From contig NZ_BQID01000003.1 in NCBI RefSeq assembly GCF_021602345.1, forward strand, positions 186,001 to 250,000: a stretch of DNA of 64,000 nucleotides, in the 5' to 3' direction. Source of the DNA: Pseudomonas pharyngis (GTDB lineage Bacteria > Pseudomonadota > Gammaproteobacteria > Pseudomonadales > Pseudomonadaceae). The notes beneath the pieces are model-generated. The model worked only from the letters and a program-made list of their open reading frames with translations. It searched no databases and had not been told where the DNA came from. Shown in pieces: positions 48,514 through 58,538 of this stretch. Positions within the stretch are counted from its first letter, which is position 1, and every line of letters begins with the position of its first letter. The position numbers were made by a program, and so were the translations under genes.

Positions 48514-51159
48514 ATGCAAGACCTCGATCCCGTCGAAACCCAGGAATGGCTGGACGCCCTGGAATCGGTTCTCGACAAAGAAGGCGAAGACCGTGCTCAC
48601 TATCTGATGACCCGTATGGGTGAACTGGCGACCCGCAGCGGTTCGCAGCTCCCTTACGCCATCACCACGCCTTACCGCAACACGATCCCCGTTACCCACG
48701 AAGCACGCATGCCTGGCGACCTGTTCATGGAACGCCGCATTCGCTCGCTGGTACGCTGGAACGCGATGGCCATGGTAATGCGTACGAACCTGAAAGATTC
48801 TGACCTGGGTGGTCACATCTCCAGCTTCGCTTCCAGTGCGACCCTGTACGACATCGGCTTCAACTACTTCTTCCAGGCCCCGACCGACGAACACGGCGGC
48901 GACCTGATCTACTTCCAGGGCCACACCTCGCCAGGCGTCTACGCCCGCGCATTCATGGAAGGCCGCATTACCGAAGACCAGATGAACAACTTCCGCCAGG
49001 AAGTCGACGGTCAGGGCCTGTCGTCCTATCCGCACCCTTGGCTGATGCCTGACTTCTGGCAGTTCCCGACCGTATCCATGGGTCTGGGCCCGATCCAGGC
49101 GATCTACCAGGCTCGCTTCATGAAGTACCTGGAACACCGCGGCTTCATCCAGCCGGGCAAACAGAAAGTCTGGTGCTTCCTGGGCGACGGCGAGTGCGAC
49201 GAGCCGGAATCCCTGGGCGCGATCTCCCTGGCCGGCCGCGAGAAGCTGGACAACCTGATCTTCGTCATCAACTGCAACCTGCAGCGCCTCGACGGCCCGG
49301 TTCGCGGCAACGGCAAGATCATCCAGGAACTCGAAGGCGTGTTCCGCGGTGCTCAGTGGAACGTGACCAAAGTCATCTGGGGCCGTTTCTGGGACCCACT
49401 GCTGGCCAAAGACGTCGACGGCATCCTGCAACGTCGCATGGACGAAGTCATCGACGGCGAGTACCAGAACTACAAAGCCAAAGACGGCGCGTTCGTTCGC
49501 GAACACTTCTTCAACACGCCTGAACTCAAGGCGATGGTTGCAGACCTGTCCGACGACGAGATCTGGAAACTCAACCGTGGCGGCCACGACCCGTACAAGG
49601 TCTACGCGGCGTACCACGAAGCGGTCAACCACAAAGAACAACCGACCGTCATCCTGGCCAAGACCATCAAGGGTTACGGCACCGGTGCGGGCGAAGCGAA
49701 GAACACCGCGCACAACACCAAGAAAGTCGACGTCGACAGCCTGAAGCTGTTCCGCGACCGCTTCGACATCCCGGTGAAAGACGAAGAGCTGGAAAACCTG
49801 CCGTTCTTCAAGCCGGAGCCAAACAGCGCCGAAGCCCGTTACCTGGCCGAGCGTCGCGCCGCACTGGGCGGTTTCGTGCCTCAGCGTCGCGCCCAGAGCT
49901 TCAGCGTGCCGACTCCGGATCTGGACACCCTCAAGGCGATCCTCGACGGTTCCGGCGACCGTGAAATTTCCACCACCATGGCGTTCGTGCGGATCCTCGC
50001 GCAACTGGTCAAGGACAAGGAAATCGGCCCGCGCATCGTTCCGATCATCCCGGACGAAGCCCGTACCTTCGGTATGGAAGGCATGTTCCGTCAGTTGGGC
50101 ATCTACTCGTCCGTCGGCCAGCTCTACGAGCCAGTCGATAAAGACCAGGTGATGTTCTACAAGGAAGACCAGAAAGGTCAGATCCTTGAAGAAGGCATCA
50201 ACGAAGCAGGCGCCATGAGCTCCTTCATCGCCGCCGGTACTTCGTACTCCAGCCACAACCAGCCAATGCTGCCGTTCTACATCTTCTACTCGATGTTCGG
50301 CTTCCAGCGTATCGGCGATCTGGCATGGGCCGCTGGCGACAGCCGTACCCGTGGCTTCCTGATCGGCGGCACCGCCGGCCGTACCACCCTGAACGGTGAA
50401 GGCCTGCAGCACGAAGACGGTCACAGCCACCTGCTGGCTGCCACCATCCCGAACTGCCGCACCTACGATCCGACCTACGGCTACGAGCTGGCGGTGATCA
50501 TTCAGGACGGCATGAAGAAGATGACCGAAGAGCAACAGGACATCTTCTATTACATCACCGTGATGAACGAGTCCTACCAGCAGCCAGCCATGCCGGCCGG
50601 TGCCGAAGAAGGCATCAAGAAAGGCATGTACCTGCTCGAAGAAGACACCCGCGATGCGGCGCACCACGTACAGCTGATGGGCTCCGGCACCATCCTGCGT
50701 GAAGTCCGTGAAGCGGCGAAGATCCTGCGTGAAGAGTTCAACATCGGCGCCGATGTGTGGAGCGTCACCAGCTTCAACGAACTGCGTCGCGACGGCCTGG
50801 CCGTAGAGCGCAGCAACCGTCTGAAACCTGGCCAGAAGCCTAAACAGAGCTACGTCGAAGAATGCCTGAGCGGCCGTAAGGGTCCGGTCATCGCATCGAC
50901 CGACTACATGAAGCTGTTCGCCGAACAGATCCGTCAGTGGGTACCGTCCAAGGAATTCAAAGTCCTGGGCACCGACGGTTTCGGCCGCAGCGACAGCCGC
51001 AAGAAACTGCGTCATTTCTTCGAAGTCGACCGTCATTTCGTGGTGTTGGCAGCCCTGGAAGCACTGGCTGACCGTGGTGATATCGAACCTAAAGTCGTGG
51101 CCGAGGCCATTACCAAGTTCGGCATCGACCCGGAAAAACGCAACCCACTGGACTGCTGA
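48514..51159 (+). CDS. aceE: Pyruvate dehydrogenase E1 component
   Basis: AceE decarboxylates pyruvate with thiamine diphosphate and hands the acetyl group to AceF. The 881-residue homodimer-type E1 carries the ThDP motif GDGECDEP...NCNLQ around residues 228-258. A GGAG site precedes the ATG. Operon with aceF (11 bp gap). A long uninterrupted frame on the opposite strand (48346-51036) is a codon-bias artefact. Confidence 0.98.
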   Translation: MQDLDPVETQEWLDALESVLDKEGEDRAHYLMTRMGELATRSGSQLPYAITTPYRNTIPVTHEARMPGDLFMERRIRSLVRWNAMAMVMRTNLKDSDLGGHISSFASSATLYDIGFNYFFQAPTDEHGGDLIYFQGHTSPGVYARAFMEGRITEDQMNNFRQEVDGQGLSSYPHPWLMPDFWQFPTVSMGLGPIQAIYQARFMKYLEHRGFIQPGKQKVWCFLGDGECDEPESLGAISLAGREKLDNLIFVINCNLQRLDGPVRGNGKIIQELEGVFRGAQWNVTKVIWGRFWDPLLAKDVDGILQRRMDEVIDGEYQNYKAKDGAFVREHFFNTPELKAMVADLSDDEIWKLNRGGHDPYKVYAAYHEAVNHKEQPTVILAKTIKGYGTGAGEAKNTAHNTKKVDVDSLKLFRDRFDIPVKDEELENLPFFKPEPNSAEARYLAERRAALGGFVPQRRAQSFSVPTPDLDTLKAILDGSGDREISTTMAFVRILAQLVKDKEIGPRIVPIIPDEARTFGMEGMFRQLGIYSSVGQLYEPVDKDQVMFYKEDQKGQILEEGINEAGAMSSFIAAGTSYSSHNQPMLPFYIFYSMFGFQRIGDLAWAAGDSRTRGFLIGGTAGRTTLNGEGLQHEDGHSHLLAATIPNCRTYDPTYGYELAVIIQDGMKKMTEEQQDIFYYITVMNESYQQPAMPAGAEEGIKKGMYLLEEDTRDAAHHVQLMGSGTILREVREAAKILREEFNIGADVWSVTSFNELRRDGLAVERSNRLKPGQKPKQSYVEECLSGRKGPVIASTDYMKLFAEQIRQWVPSKEFKVLGTDGFGRSDSRKKLRHFFEVDRHFVVLAALEALADRGDIEPKVVAEAITKFGIDPEKRNPLDC

Positions 51160-51170
51160 GGAGAAACTCT

Positions 51171-53108
51171 GTGAGCGAACTCATTCGCGTACCTGACATC
51201 GGCAGCGGTGAAGGTGAAGTAATCGAACTGTTTGTGAAGGTCGGCGACCGTATCGAAGCCGACCAGAGCATCCTGACCCTGGAATCGGACAAGGCCAGCA
51301 TGGAAGTGCCGGCCCCGAAAGCCGGCGTCATCAAGAGCCTGAAAGTGAAGCTGGGCGATCGCCTGAAAGAAGGCGACGAACTGCTGGAGCTGGAAGTCGA
51401 GGGCGCCGCGCAAGCGGCCCCTGCTGCGGCTGCTGCGCCTGCCGCCAAGGCCGAAGCTGCACCGGCTGCCGCTCCTGCACCGGCTGCACCAGCCGCTGCG
51501 CCTGCTGCCGCTTCGGTTCAGCAAGTGCACGTGCCGGACATCGGTTCGTCGGGCAAGGCCCAGATCATCGAGATCCAGGTCAAGGTCGGCGACACCGTCG
51601 AGGCTGATCAGTCGCTGATCACCCTGGAATCCGACAAGGCGAGCATGGAAATCCCGTCGCCTGCCGCTGGCGTGGTCAAGGCCATCAGCGTCAAGTTGAA
51701 CGACGAAGTCGGCACCGGCGACCTGATCCTGGATCTGGAAGTGGCGGGTACTGCGGCCCCTGCTGCGGCCGCTCCGGCCCAGGCTGCTGCTCCAGCCGCT
51801 GCCGCTGCGCCGGTTGCCGACAGCGTTCAGGACATCCACGTTCCGGACATCGGCTCGGCCGGCAAAGCCAAGATCATCGAAGTGCTGGTCAAGGCTGGCG
51901 ACAGCGTTGAAGCCGATCAGTCGCTGATCACTCTGGAATCCGACAAGGCGAGCATGGAAATCCCGTCGCCTGCCGCTGGCGTGGTGGAAAGCGTTTCCAT
52001 CAAGCTGGACGACGAAGTCGGCACCGGCGACCTGATCCTCAAGCTGAAAGTCAAAGGCGCCGCTCCGGCTGCTGCCCCGGCTCCAGCTGCCGCTGCTGCT
52101 CCGAGCGCTCCGGCGCCAGCCGCTGCTGCTCCGGCTGCCGCTGCACCTGCTGCTGCCGCTCCGGCCGCTGCTCCAGCCAAGCCTGGTGCGAAAGTTCACG
52201 CCGGCCCTGCCGTGCGTCAACTGGCTCGCGAGTTCGGCGTCGAGCTGAGCGCTGTCGGCGCCAGCGGTCCGCACGGTCGCATCCTGAAAGAAGACGTGCA
52301 GGTTTACGTCAAAGCCATGATGCAGAAGGCCAAGGAAGCACCGGCCGCTGCTGCTGGCGCAACCGGTGGCGCGGGCATCCCGCCGATTCCGGTCGTCGAC
52401 TTCAGCCGTTTCGGCGAAATCGAAGAAGTGCCGATGACCCGCCTGATGCAGGTAGGTGCTGCCAACCTGCACCGCAGCTGGCTGAACGTGCCGCACGTAA
52501 CGCAATTCGACTCGGCGGATATCACCGAGCTGGAAGCGTTCCGCACCGCACAGAAAGCTGTCGCAGAGAAGGCCGGCGTCAAGCTGACCATCCTGCCGCT
52601 GCTGCTCAAGTCCTGCGCACACCTGCTCAAGGAACTGCCGGACTTCAACAGCTCGCTGGCACCAAGCGGCAAGGCGATCATCCGCAAGAAATACGTGAAC
52701 ATCGGCTTCGCCGTCGACACCCCGGATGGCCTGCTGGTACCGGTCATCAAGAACGTCGACCAGAAGAGCCTGCTGCAACTGGCCGCCGAGGCCGCTTCCC
52801 TGGCTGAAAAAGCCCGGACCAAGAAGCTTTCGTCGGACGAGATGCAAGGCGCCTGCTTCACCATTTCCAGCCTCGGCCACATTGGCGGCACCGGCTTCAC
52901 GCCGATCGTCAACGCGCCGGAAGTGGCGATCCTCGGTGTTTCCAAGGCAACCATCCAGCCAGTCTGGGACGGCAAAGCCTTCCAGCCGAAACTGATGCTG
53001 CCACTGTCGCTGTCCTACGATCACCGTGTGATCAATGGCGCCGCTGCTGCACGCTTCACCAAGCGTCTGAGCGACCTGCTGGCGGACATCCGCACCATCC
53101 TGCTGTAA
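51171..53108 (+). CDS. aceF: Pyruvate dehydrogenase E2 (dihydrolipoyl acetyltransferase), three lipoyl domains
   Basis: AceF forms the PDH core and transfers acetyl to CoA. This 645-residue protein has three lipoyl domains (about 1-77, 120-195, 222-297), each with the lipoylated Lys in ESDKASME, joined by Ala/Pro-rich linkers; then an E1/E3-binding domain (about 345-380, VRQLAREFGVEL) and the catalytic domain with YDHRVINGAAAARF, where Asn takes the Asp position as in other pseudomonad-type E2. P. aeruginosa has two lipoyl domains as I recall. The start is GTG at 51171, after GGAG. Confidence 0.96.
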   Translation: MSELIRVPDIGSGEGEVIELFVKVGDRIEADQSILTLESDKASMEVPAPKAGVIKSLKVKLGDRLKEGDELLELEVEGAAQAAPAAAAAPAAKAEAAPAAAPAPAAPAAAPAAASVQQVHVPDIGSSGKAQIIEIQVKVGDTVEADQSLITLESDKASMEIPSPAAGVVKAISVKLNDEVGTGDLILDLEVAGTAAPAAAAPAQAAAPAAAAAPVADSVQDIHVPDIGSAGKAKIIEVLVKAGDSVEADQSLITLESDKASMEIPSPAAGVVESVSIKLDDEVGTGDLILKLKVKGAAPAAAPAPAAAAAPSAPAPAAAAPAAAAPAAAAPAAAPAKPGAKVHAGPAVRQLAREFGVELSAVGASGPHGRILKEDVQVYVKAMMQKAKEAPAAAAGATGGAGIPPIPVVDFSRFGEIEEVPMTRLMQVGAANLHRSWLNVPHVTQFDSADITELEAFRTAQKAVAEKAGVKLTILPLLLKSCAHLLKELPDFNSSLAPSGKAIIRKKYVNIGFAVDTPDGLLVPVIKNVDQKSLLQLAAEAASLAEKARTKKLSSDEMQGACFTISSLGHIGGTGFTPIVNAPEVAILGVSKATIQPVWDGKAFQPKLMLPLSLSYDHRVINGAAAARFTKRLSDLLADIRTILL

Positions 53109-53180
53109 AGCGCTCGGCCCTCCGGCAACGGAGGGCCGACCGTGTTCCACGTTTTCGAGCGCCACACGCTCGTACCTCAA

Positions 53181-53208
53181 CCCCGTCAGTTTGGCGGGGC
53201 TTTTTTTT
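53181..53208 (+). terminator. Terminator of aceEF
   Basis: CCCCGTC pairs with GGCGGGG (one G-U) around AGTTT, followed by eight T. A second small stem (CCCTCCG/CGGAGGG near 53118-53136) precedes it. Confidence 0.9.
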
Positions 53209-53386
53209 GCCTGAAATAACGGCCGCCCGAACTTTTCCCACAACTTGCGCTGAGATAGGCCACGACTCTAGTCCACTTCCTGTCAATATTTCTCAGCGAC
53301 AGGCAACTAACCTTGGCGCATCAAAGTTGCACCAACAAGCCAGGCAACTTTATTACTCACCAACACTTATTCGAATGGATTCGAAC

Positions 53387-54784
53387 ATGCTTAAACCTAC
53401 TGTCGGCCCGATCATTGGCCACACCACAACTAACCAGGCGCGAATTTTCATTCGTGGCGGACTGCAACATAATGCGTCCGTATTTGCCGGAATTCGTTAC
53501 CGGCCACTGGATTCGAAACAATGGCAACCCGCCCAGTTTGTCAAACTTGATTCAACCCGCGACATGACGGAAATATTCGTAATCGATCATCTGAAGGCAG
53601 ACACCGAATACGAATACCAGACCGGCTGGTTCAGCCCGATGAGTCCCGTCCACACCATCCACAGCGTGGCGGAGTTGCCGCTGCAATGGCCACGGGAGAT
53701 TTACCGCCTGCGCACCCGCAGCAGCCAGCCTTTGCAGCCGCGCGCTTACATCCTCGGCTCCTGCCGTTACCTGCGCATGACCGCCGGCGTCCCGGTGCTC
53801 CCGCATCTGGGCGACCGGATCTTCGCGTCCATCGGCCAGTTGATCGAGGGTGCACAACCGGCAATCAGCGCAATCATGATGTGTGGCGATCAGATCTACG
53901 CCGACGACTTGAACCTGTTCGCCCCGGATCGCGACTATGACGAGTTCATTGCAAAGTATCGCGCGGCGTTTTCCCTGCCTAATATTCGACGATTGATGTC
54001 CGGCACTTCGACCTACATGATCCTGGACGATCACGAAATAGAAGATAACTGGCCAATGAACGCCCATGAGTCCGATAAAACGCTCTATCGCAACGCAATG
54101 GCGACTTACGATATTTATCAAGCGAGTCATAGCCCGATCTGTTCAACAACAACTAGCGGAACAATTGATCGCACGACACTGAAGCACTATTGGTATCAAT
54201 TCAGCGATGGCGATATCGAATGGTTTGTGACGGACAGTCGAACTTGCCGCAACTTGTCGAATGATAACCGGCGCATCCTCGATGAAGAACAGGAACAGGT
54301 GCTGTGCAAGTGGTTGATCAATAGCCCGGCGCGGGTCAAGTTTGTAGTCACCAGCGTCATGTTCTATCCCGACCGCAAAATGAACGGCGATGATGCCTGG
54401 ATGGGCTTTCCCGAACAGCGTCTGCGCCTGCTGGAAACCATCCGCCAGCATCGGATCAGGAACGTCGTGTTCATTTCCGGTGATGTGCATGGCTCGCTGA
54501 CCAGTCGCCTCAGCCACAGCGAAGACCCGGACTTTGAAGTGCATACGGTCGTTTCCTCACCGCTGAGCAACAGCAAACTGCTGCCCTACGCCACCGCCGC
54601 GACCTTCACGCTCGACCAGCCGCTGGCGCAGACCGAGGCAGGCGAATACCGGCACGAACTGACCAGCGAGGTCGTCAGCCAGGACAACTTCGCGCACATG
54701 GTGGTTGAAGCCGGGCGAATCCAGGTCAACTATCACGATCGGGATGGCAGGCACCTGCAATCCATCGATATTCCGTTGCGATAA
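53387..54784 (+). CDS. PhoD-like alkaline phosphatase-family protein
   Basis: A 465-residue metallophosphoesterase of the PhoD type. Motifs: RAYILGSCRYLRMTAG, MMCGDQIYADD (metal Asp), MILDDHEIEDNWPM, VFISGDVHGSLTSRL and SSPLSNSKL. A fibronectin-like N-terminal domain precedes the catalytic part. Unlike Tat-exported PhoD it has no evident signal peptide, so it may be cytoplasmic. ATG codons at 53375 and 53387 both lack a strong ribosome site; the second has TGGA about 8 bases upstream. Base composition at the 5' end is visibly more AT-rich than its neighbours. Confidence 0.78.
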   Translation: MLKPTVGPIIGHTTTNQARIFIRGGLQHNASVFAGIRYRPLDSKQWQPAQFVKLDSTRDMTEIFVIDHLKADTEYEYQTGWFSPMSPVHTIHSVAELPLQWPREIYRLRTRSSQPLQPRAYILGSCRYLRMTAGVPVLPHLGDRIFASIGQLIEGAQPAISAIMMCGDQIYADDLNLFAPDRDYDEFIAKYRAAFSLPNIRRLMSGTSTYMILDDHEIEDNWPMNAHESDKTLYRNAMATYDIYQASHSPICSTTTSGTIDRTTLKHYWYQFSDGDIEWFVTDSRTCRNLSNDNRRILDEEQEQVLCKWLINSPARVKFVVTSVMFYPDRKMNGDDAWMGFPEQRLRLLETIRQHRIRNVVFISGDVHGSLTSRLSHSEDPDFEVHTVVSSPLSNSKLLPYATAATFTLDQPLAQTEAGEYRHELTSEVVSQDNFAHMVVEAGRIQVNYHDRDGRHLQSIDIPLR

Positions 54785-54798
54785 ATCCAGCGGTACGA

Positions 54799-54837
54799 CC
54801 GTTCCGGATACCGGAAGGCTCTGGAACGGCCATTTTC
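54799..54837 (+). terminator. Terminator-like hairpin after the PhoD-like gene
   Basis: CCGTTCC (54799-54805) pairs with GGAACGG (54823-54829) around a second stem TCCGG-ATA-CCGGA, followed by CCATTTT. Confidence 0.6.
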
Positions 54838-55022
54838 ACGCTTGGTAGCATTAGTTTCCGGCGGGTGCTGGAGAAATGTTCACTGCAGCCGACATATTCT
54901 TATAGCACTTGGCCTTCATGTCTCTTGTCAGTCAGTGCCGCAATGATGCAACCTTGCCGCAGGCAACAGTAAAGAGGGCGCGAGCCCGGCGCGTTCAGCA
55001 AATTTCCAAGCGAGTTCCCTTC

Positions 55023-57719
55023 ATGAAGAGCCAACCCGATGCCGCCAGCCGTATGGTGGCCGAGGTAGTGACGCAGTTGCCTGTGCCCTCGCGGCTCGGC
55101 ATGCTGCGTTTCGAGCGCTTGAATGAAGCCAGTTGGGCCATGTTGTTTCTCGATCCCAACTGTGAACGCCAGTTCGGCCAGCCCGCCGTCGAACTCTGCG
55201 CTCTGGTCGGCTCGCCCTATGCCAGCCTGATGGAACCCGAAGCGCGTTATCAACTGCACGACGCGATCCAGCAACAACTCGGTCACAGCCCGCATTATCT
55301 GGTGCGCTACACCCTGCACACCGCTGCCGGTGCGCTGAGCATTCTCGAACTCGGCGAAGCCTACAGGCAGCACAACCGCCACTTGCTGCGCGGTTACCTG
55401 CTGGCGGTCGACAACGTGTTCGACGAAGCACCTTCGCTGCCGTCCGTCGACCTTGAAACCCAGAATTCACGCCTGCAAATCGCCCTGGAGCTCAACCAGC
55501 GCGCTCAGCAGGAACAACTGCAGCATCTGGAGCGGGTGCGCGCCCAACAGGATCTGATCCTGTTGCTGGCCCGCCAGCGCTACAGCAGCCAGAACTCCCT
55601 GCAGGAAGCTGCCGAGCTGATCACCCGCTGCGCCTGCGATATCTACGAAATCGACTGTGCCAGCCTGTGGAACCTCGAAGGCCAGAAGCTGGTGCCGATT
55701 TCGGCCTACCACCGCGCCACCCAGGAATACATCCTGCCGGAGGTGATCGACGTCAGCGGCTTCCCCGATTACATGGAAGCCCTGCACGGCAGCCGCGCCA
55801 TAGACGCGCACAACGCGATGCGCGACCCGCGTACCCGGGAAATGGCCGAAGCCCTGCGCCCGCGCGACGTCAACGCCATGCTCGACGCCAGCATCCGCGT
55901 CGACGGCCAGGTGGTCGGCGTGTTGTGCCTGGAGCAGACCGGCGTTACCCGCGCCTGGCAGTCCGACGAAATCGCCTTTGCCGGTGAACTCGCCGACCAG
56001 TTCGCGCAGGTCATCAATAATCACAACCGCCGCACCGCCACCAGCGCCCTGCACCTGTTCCAGCGCGCGGTCGAGCAGAGTGCCAACGCCTTCTTGCTGG
56101 TCAACTGCGACGGCGTGGTCGAGTACGTCAACCCGAGCTTCACCGCGATCACCCAGTACACCACCGAGGAAGTCCACGGCCAGCGCCTGTCGGAGCTGCC
56201 AGCCCTGGAAAACTTAAGCGAGCTGCTGTTCGACGCGCCGTCGGCGCTGGCCAAGAGCAACAGCTGGCAAGGCGAATTCAAGAGCCGCCGCAAGAACCTC
56301 GAACCCTACTGGGGCCAACTGTCGATCTCCAAGGTCTACGGCGACAACCGTGAGCTGACGCATTACATCGGCATCTACGAAGACATTACCCAGACCAAGC
56401 TGGCGCAGCAGCGCATCGAGCGCCTGGCGTATACCGACAACCTGACCAACCTCGGTAACCGGCCTGCATTTATCCGCAACCTGGACGAACGCTTCGCCCG
56501 GGATAGCGATACCCCGATCAGCCTGCTGCTGGTGGACATCGACAACTTCAAGCGGATCAACGACAGCCTCGGCCACCAGACCGGCGACAAGCTGTTGATC
56601 AGCCTGGCCCGGCGCCTGCGTAACAGCCTGAGCCCGAGCGGCAGTCTGGCGCGGTTCGCCAGTAACGAATTCGCGGTGTTGCTCGACGACACTGACCTTG
56701 CCACCGGGCAGCAGATCGCCAACCAATTGCTGGCGACGCTGGATAAACCGATGTTCGTCGACAACCAGCTCATCAGCGTCACCGGCTCTGTGGGCCTGGC
56801 CTGCGCGCCGCTGCACGGCCGCGACCCGCAGACCCTGATGCGCAACGCCGGCCTCGCTCTGCACAAGGCCAAGGCCAACGGCAAACATCAGGTGCAGGTG
56901 TTCACCGAAGCGCTGAACGCCGAGGCCAGTTACAAACTGTTCGTTGAGAACAACCTGCGCCGCGCTCTGACCCAGAATGAATTGGACGTGTTCTACCAGC
57001 CCAAGCTGTGCCTGCGCAGCGGTCGCCTGCTCGGCATGGAAGCGCTGCTGCGCTGGAATCACCCGGAGCGCGGCATGATCCGCCCGGACCAGTTCATCAG
57101 CGTCGCCGAAGAAACCGGTCTGATCATTCCGATCGGCAAGTGGATCGCCCGCCAGGCCTGCCGCATGAGCAAAGCGCTGACCGCCGCCGGCATGGGCAAT
57201 CTGCAGGTGGCGATCAACCTGTCGCCCAAGCAGTTCTCCGACCCGGATCTGGTGGCCTCGATCGCCAACATCCTCAAGGAAGAAGCGCTGCCGGCCAATC
57301 TGCTGGAACTGGAACTGACCGAAGGCCTGCTGCTGGAAGCCACTGAAGATACCCACTTGCAGCTCGACCAGCTCAAGCGTCTGGGCCTGACCCTGGCCAT
57401 GGACGACTTCGGCACCGGTTACTCGTCGCTCAGCTACCTGAAGAAATTCCCGATCGACATCATCAAGATCGATCGCAGCTTCATCCATGAAATCCCGGAC
57501 AATCAGGACGACATGGAAATCACCTCCGCCGTGATCGCCATGGCCCACAACCTGAAACTCAAGGTCGTGGCCGAAGGCATCGAGACCGCCGAGCAGCTGG
57601 CGTTTCTGCGTCGGCACCGCTGCGACGTCGGCCAGGGCTACCTGTTCGACCGGCCGATTCCGGGCGGCGAGCTGATCCAGGCGCTCAAGCGCTACCCGCG
57701 CGGCCCGCTCTGCCTGTAA
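55023..57719 (+). CDS. dipA: Cyclic-di-GMP phosphodiesterase, DipA-like
   Basis: An 898-residue sensor enzyme that should lower c-di-GMP and promote biofilm dispersal. Order: N-terminal region (1-180), GAF-like domain (about 195-340), PAS (about 350-460, FTAITQYTTEEVHGQRLSEL), GGDEF (about 470-630) and EAL (about 640-890). The GGDEF motif is degenerate (ASNEF), while the EAL part is intact (MEALLRWNHPERG, and DDFGTGYSSLSYL). This pattern and the position next to msrA match P. aeruginosa DipA (PA5017). The Met at 55023 gives the expected length; the ribosome site is weak. Confidence 0.9.
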   Translation: MKSQPDAASRMVAEVVTQLPVPSRLGMLRFERLNEASWAMLFLDPNCERQFGQPAVELCALVGSPYASLMEPEARYQLHDAIQQQLGHSPHYLVRYTLHTAAGALSILELGEAYRQHNRHLLRGYLLAVDNVFDEAPSLPSVDLETQNSRLQIALELNQRAQQEQLQHLERVRAQQDLILLLARQRYSSQNSLQEAAELITRCACDIYEIDCASLWNLEGQKLVPISAYHRATQEYILPEVIDVSGFPDYMEALHGSRAIDAHNAMRDPRTREMAEALRPRDVNAMLDASIRVDGQVVGVLCLEQTGVTRAWQSDEIAFAGELADQFAQVINNHNRRTATSALHLFQRAVEQSANAFLLVNCDGVVEYVNPSFTAITQYTTEEVHGQRLSELPALENLSELLFDAPSALAKSNSWQGEFKSRRKNLEPYWGQLSISKVYGDNRELTHYIGIYEDITQTKLAQQRIERLAYTDNLTNLGNRPAFIRNLDERFARDSDTPISLLLVDIDNFKRINDSLGHQTGDKLLISLARRLRNSLSPSGSLARFASNEFAVLLDDTDLATGQQIANQLLATLDKPMFVDNQLISVTGSVGLACAPLHGRDPQTLMRNAGLALHKAKANGKHQVQVFTEALNAEASYKLFVENNLRRALTQNELDVFYQPKLCLRSGRLLGMEALLRWNHPERGMIRPDQFISVAEETGLIIPIGKWIARQACRMSKALTAAGMGNLQVAINLSPKQFSDPDLVASIANILKEEALPANLLELELTEGLLLEATEDTHLQLDQLKRLGLTLAMDDFGTGYSSLSYLKKFPIDIIKIDRSFIHEIPDNQDDMEITSAVIAMAHNLKLKVVAEGIETAEQLAFLRRHRCDVGQGYLFDRPIPGGELIQALKRYPRGPLCL

Positions 57720-57823
57720 ATCCCAAGGCAGTACCCGCACATTTTGCCTAGTGATTAACGGGGCATCATTGGGCACACTGGCGGTCAGACTTTTACATCC
57801 CATCCTGACTGAGAGGAACGATC

Positions 57824-58489
57824 ATGGTTCTGCGCTCGGAAATTCTGGTGAACAAAAACGTGCTACCGACTAAAGAACAAGCTCTGCCTGGCCGCGAAAC
57901 CCCGATGGCCCTGCCTGAAAAACACTTTGTTTTCACCGAGACGCCGTTGCTGGGCCCGTTCTTTCAAGACGTCGACTTCGCAATCTTCGGGCTGGGCTGC
58001 TTCTGGGGTGCCGAGCGCCGCTTCTGGCAGCGCGAAGGCGTGGTCAGCACCGTGGTCGGTTACGCCGGCGGTTACACGCCGAACCCGACCTACGAAGAAG
58101 TCTGCTCGGGCCTGACCGGCCATGCTGAAGTGGTGCTGGTTGTGTATGACAAGGCCAAGGTCAGCTACGAAGAGCTGCTGGCGATGTTCTGGGAATTGCA
58201 CAACCCGACACAGGGCATGCGCCAGGGCAATGACATCGGCACCCAGTACCGTTCGGTGATCTACGCGACCCATCCGGAGCAACTGGATGCGGCGTTGAAG
58301 AGCAAGGCCGTTTATCAAGCTGAGCTGTCGAAGGCGGGTCTGGGTGAAATCAGCACCGAGATTGAACAGGCGCCGACCGTTTACTTCGCCGAGGCCTATC
58401 ACCAGCAGTATCTGGCGAAAAATCCGGAAGGCTACTGCGGGATTGGCGGCACGGGTGTTTGCATGCCACCGAGTCTGGCGGGGAACTAA
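57824..58489 (+). CDS. msrA: Peptide-methionine (S)-S-oxide reductase
   Basis: MsrA repairs methionine-S-sulfoxide in proteins. The 221-residue protein carries the active-site [13 protein letters not shown] (catalytic Cys at about 57), then GYAGG, GHAEVV and the resolving-Cys tail with [13 protein letters not shown]. It ends at a hairpin shared with convergent rlmJ. Confidence 0.96.
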   Translation: MVLRSEILVNKNVLPTKEQALPGRETPMALPEKHFVFTETPLLGPFFQDVDFAIFGLGCFWGAERRFWQREGVVSTVVGYAGGYTPNPTYEEVCSGLTGHAEVVLVVYDKAKVSYEELLAMFWELHNPTQGMRQGNDIGTQYRSVIYATHPEQLDAALKSKAVYQAELSKAGLGEISTEIEQAPTVYFAEAYHQQYLAKNPEGYCGIGGTGVCMPPSLAGN

Positions 58490-58499
58490 GCCCGCCCTG

Positions 58500-58528
58500 A
58501 TCGCTCCCGCGCTATGTGCGGGAGCGAT
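58500..58528. terminator. Palindrome between convergent msrA and rlmJ
   Basis: ATCGCTCCCGC and GCGGGAGCGAT form a perfect 11-bp stem around CTATGT. No T-run on either side. It resembles the outer arms of the repeat at 12094-12212. Confidence 0.55.
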
Positions 58529-58538
58529 TGACGGTTGA

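Noticed and set aside
48346-51036. A very long open frame antisense to aceE
   Set aside because: It lies entirely inside aceE on the other strand, its product has no recognisable domain, and such frames arise from GC-rich codon bias.
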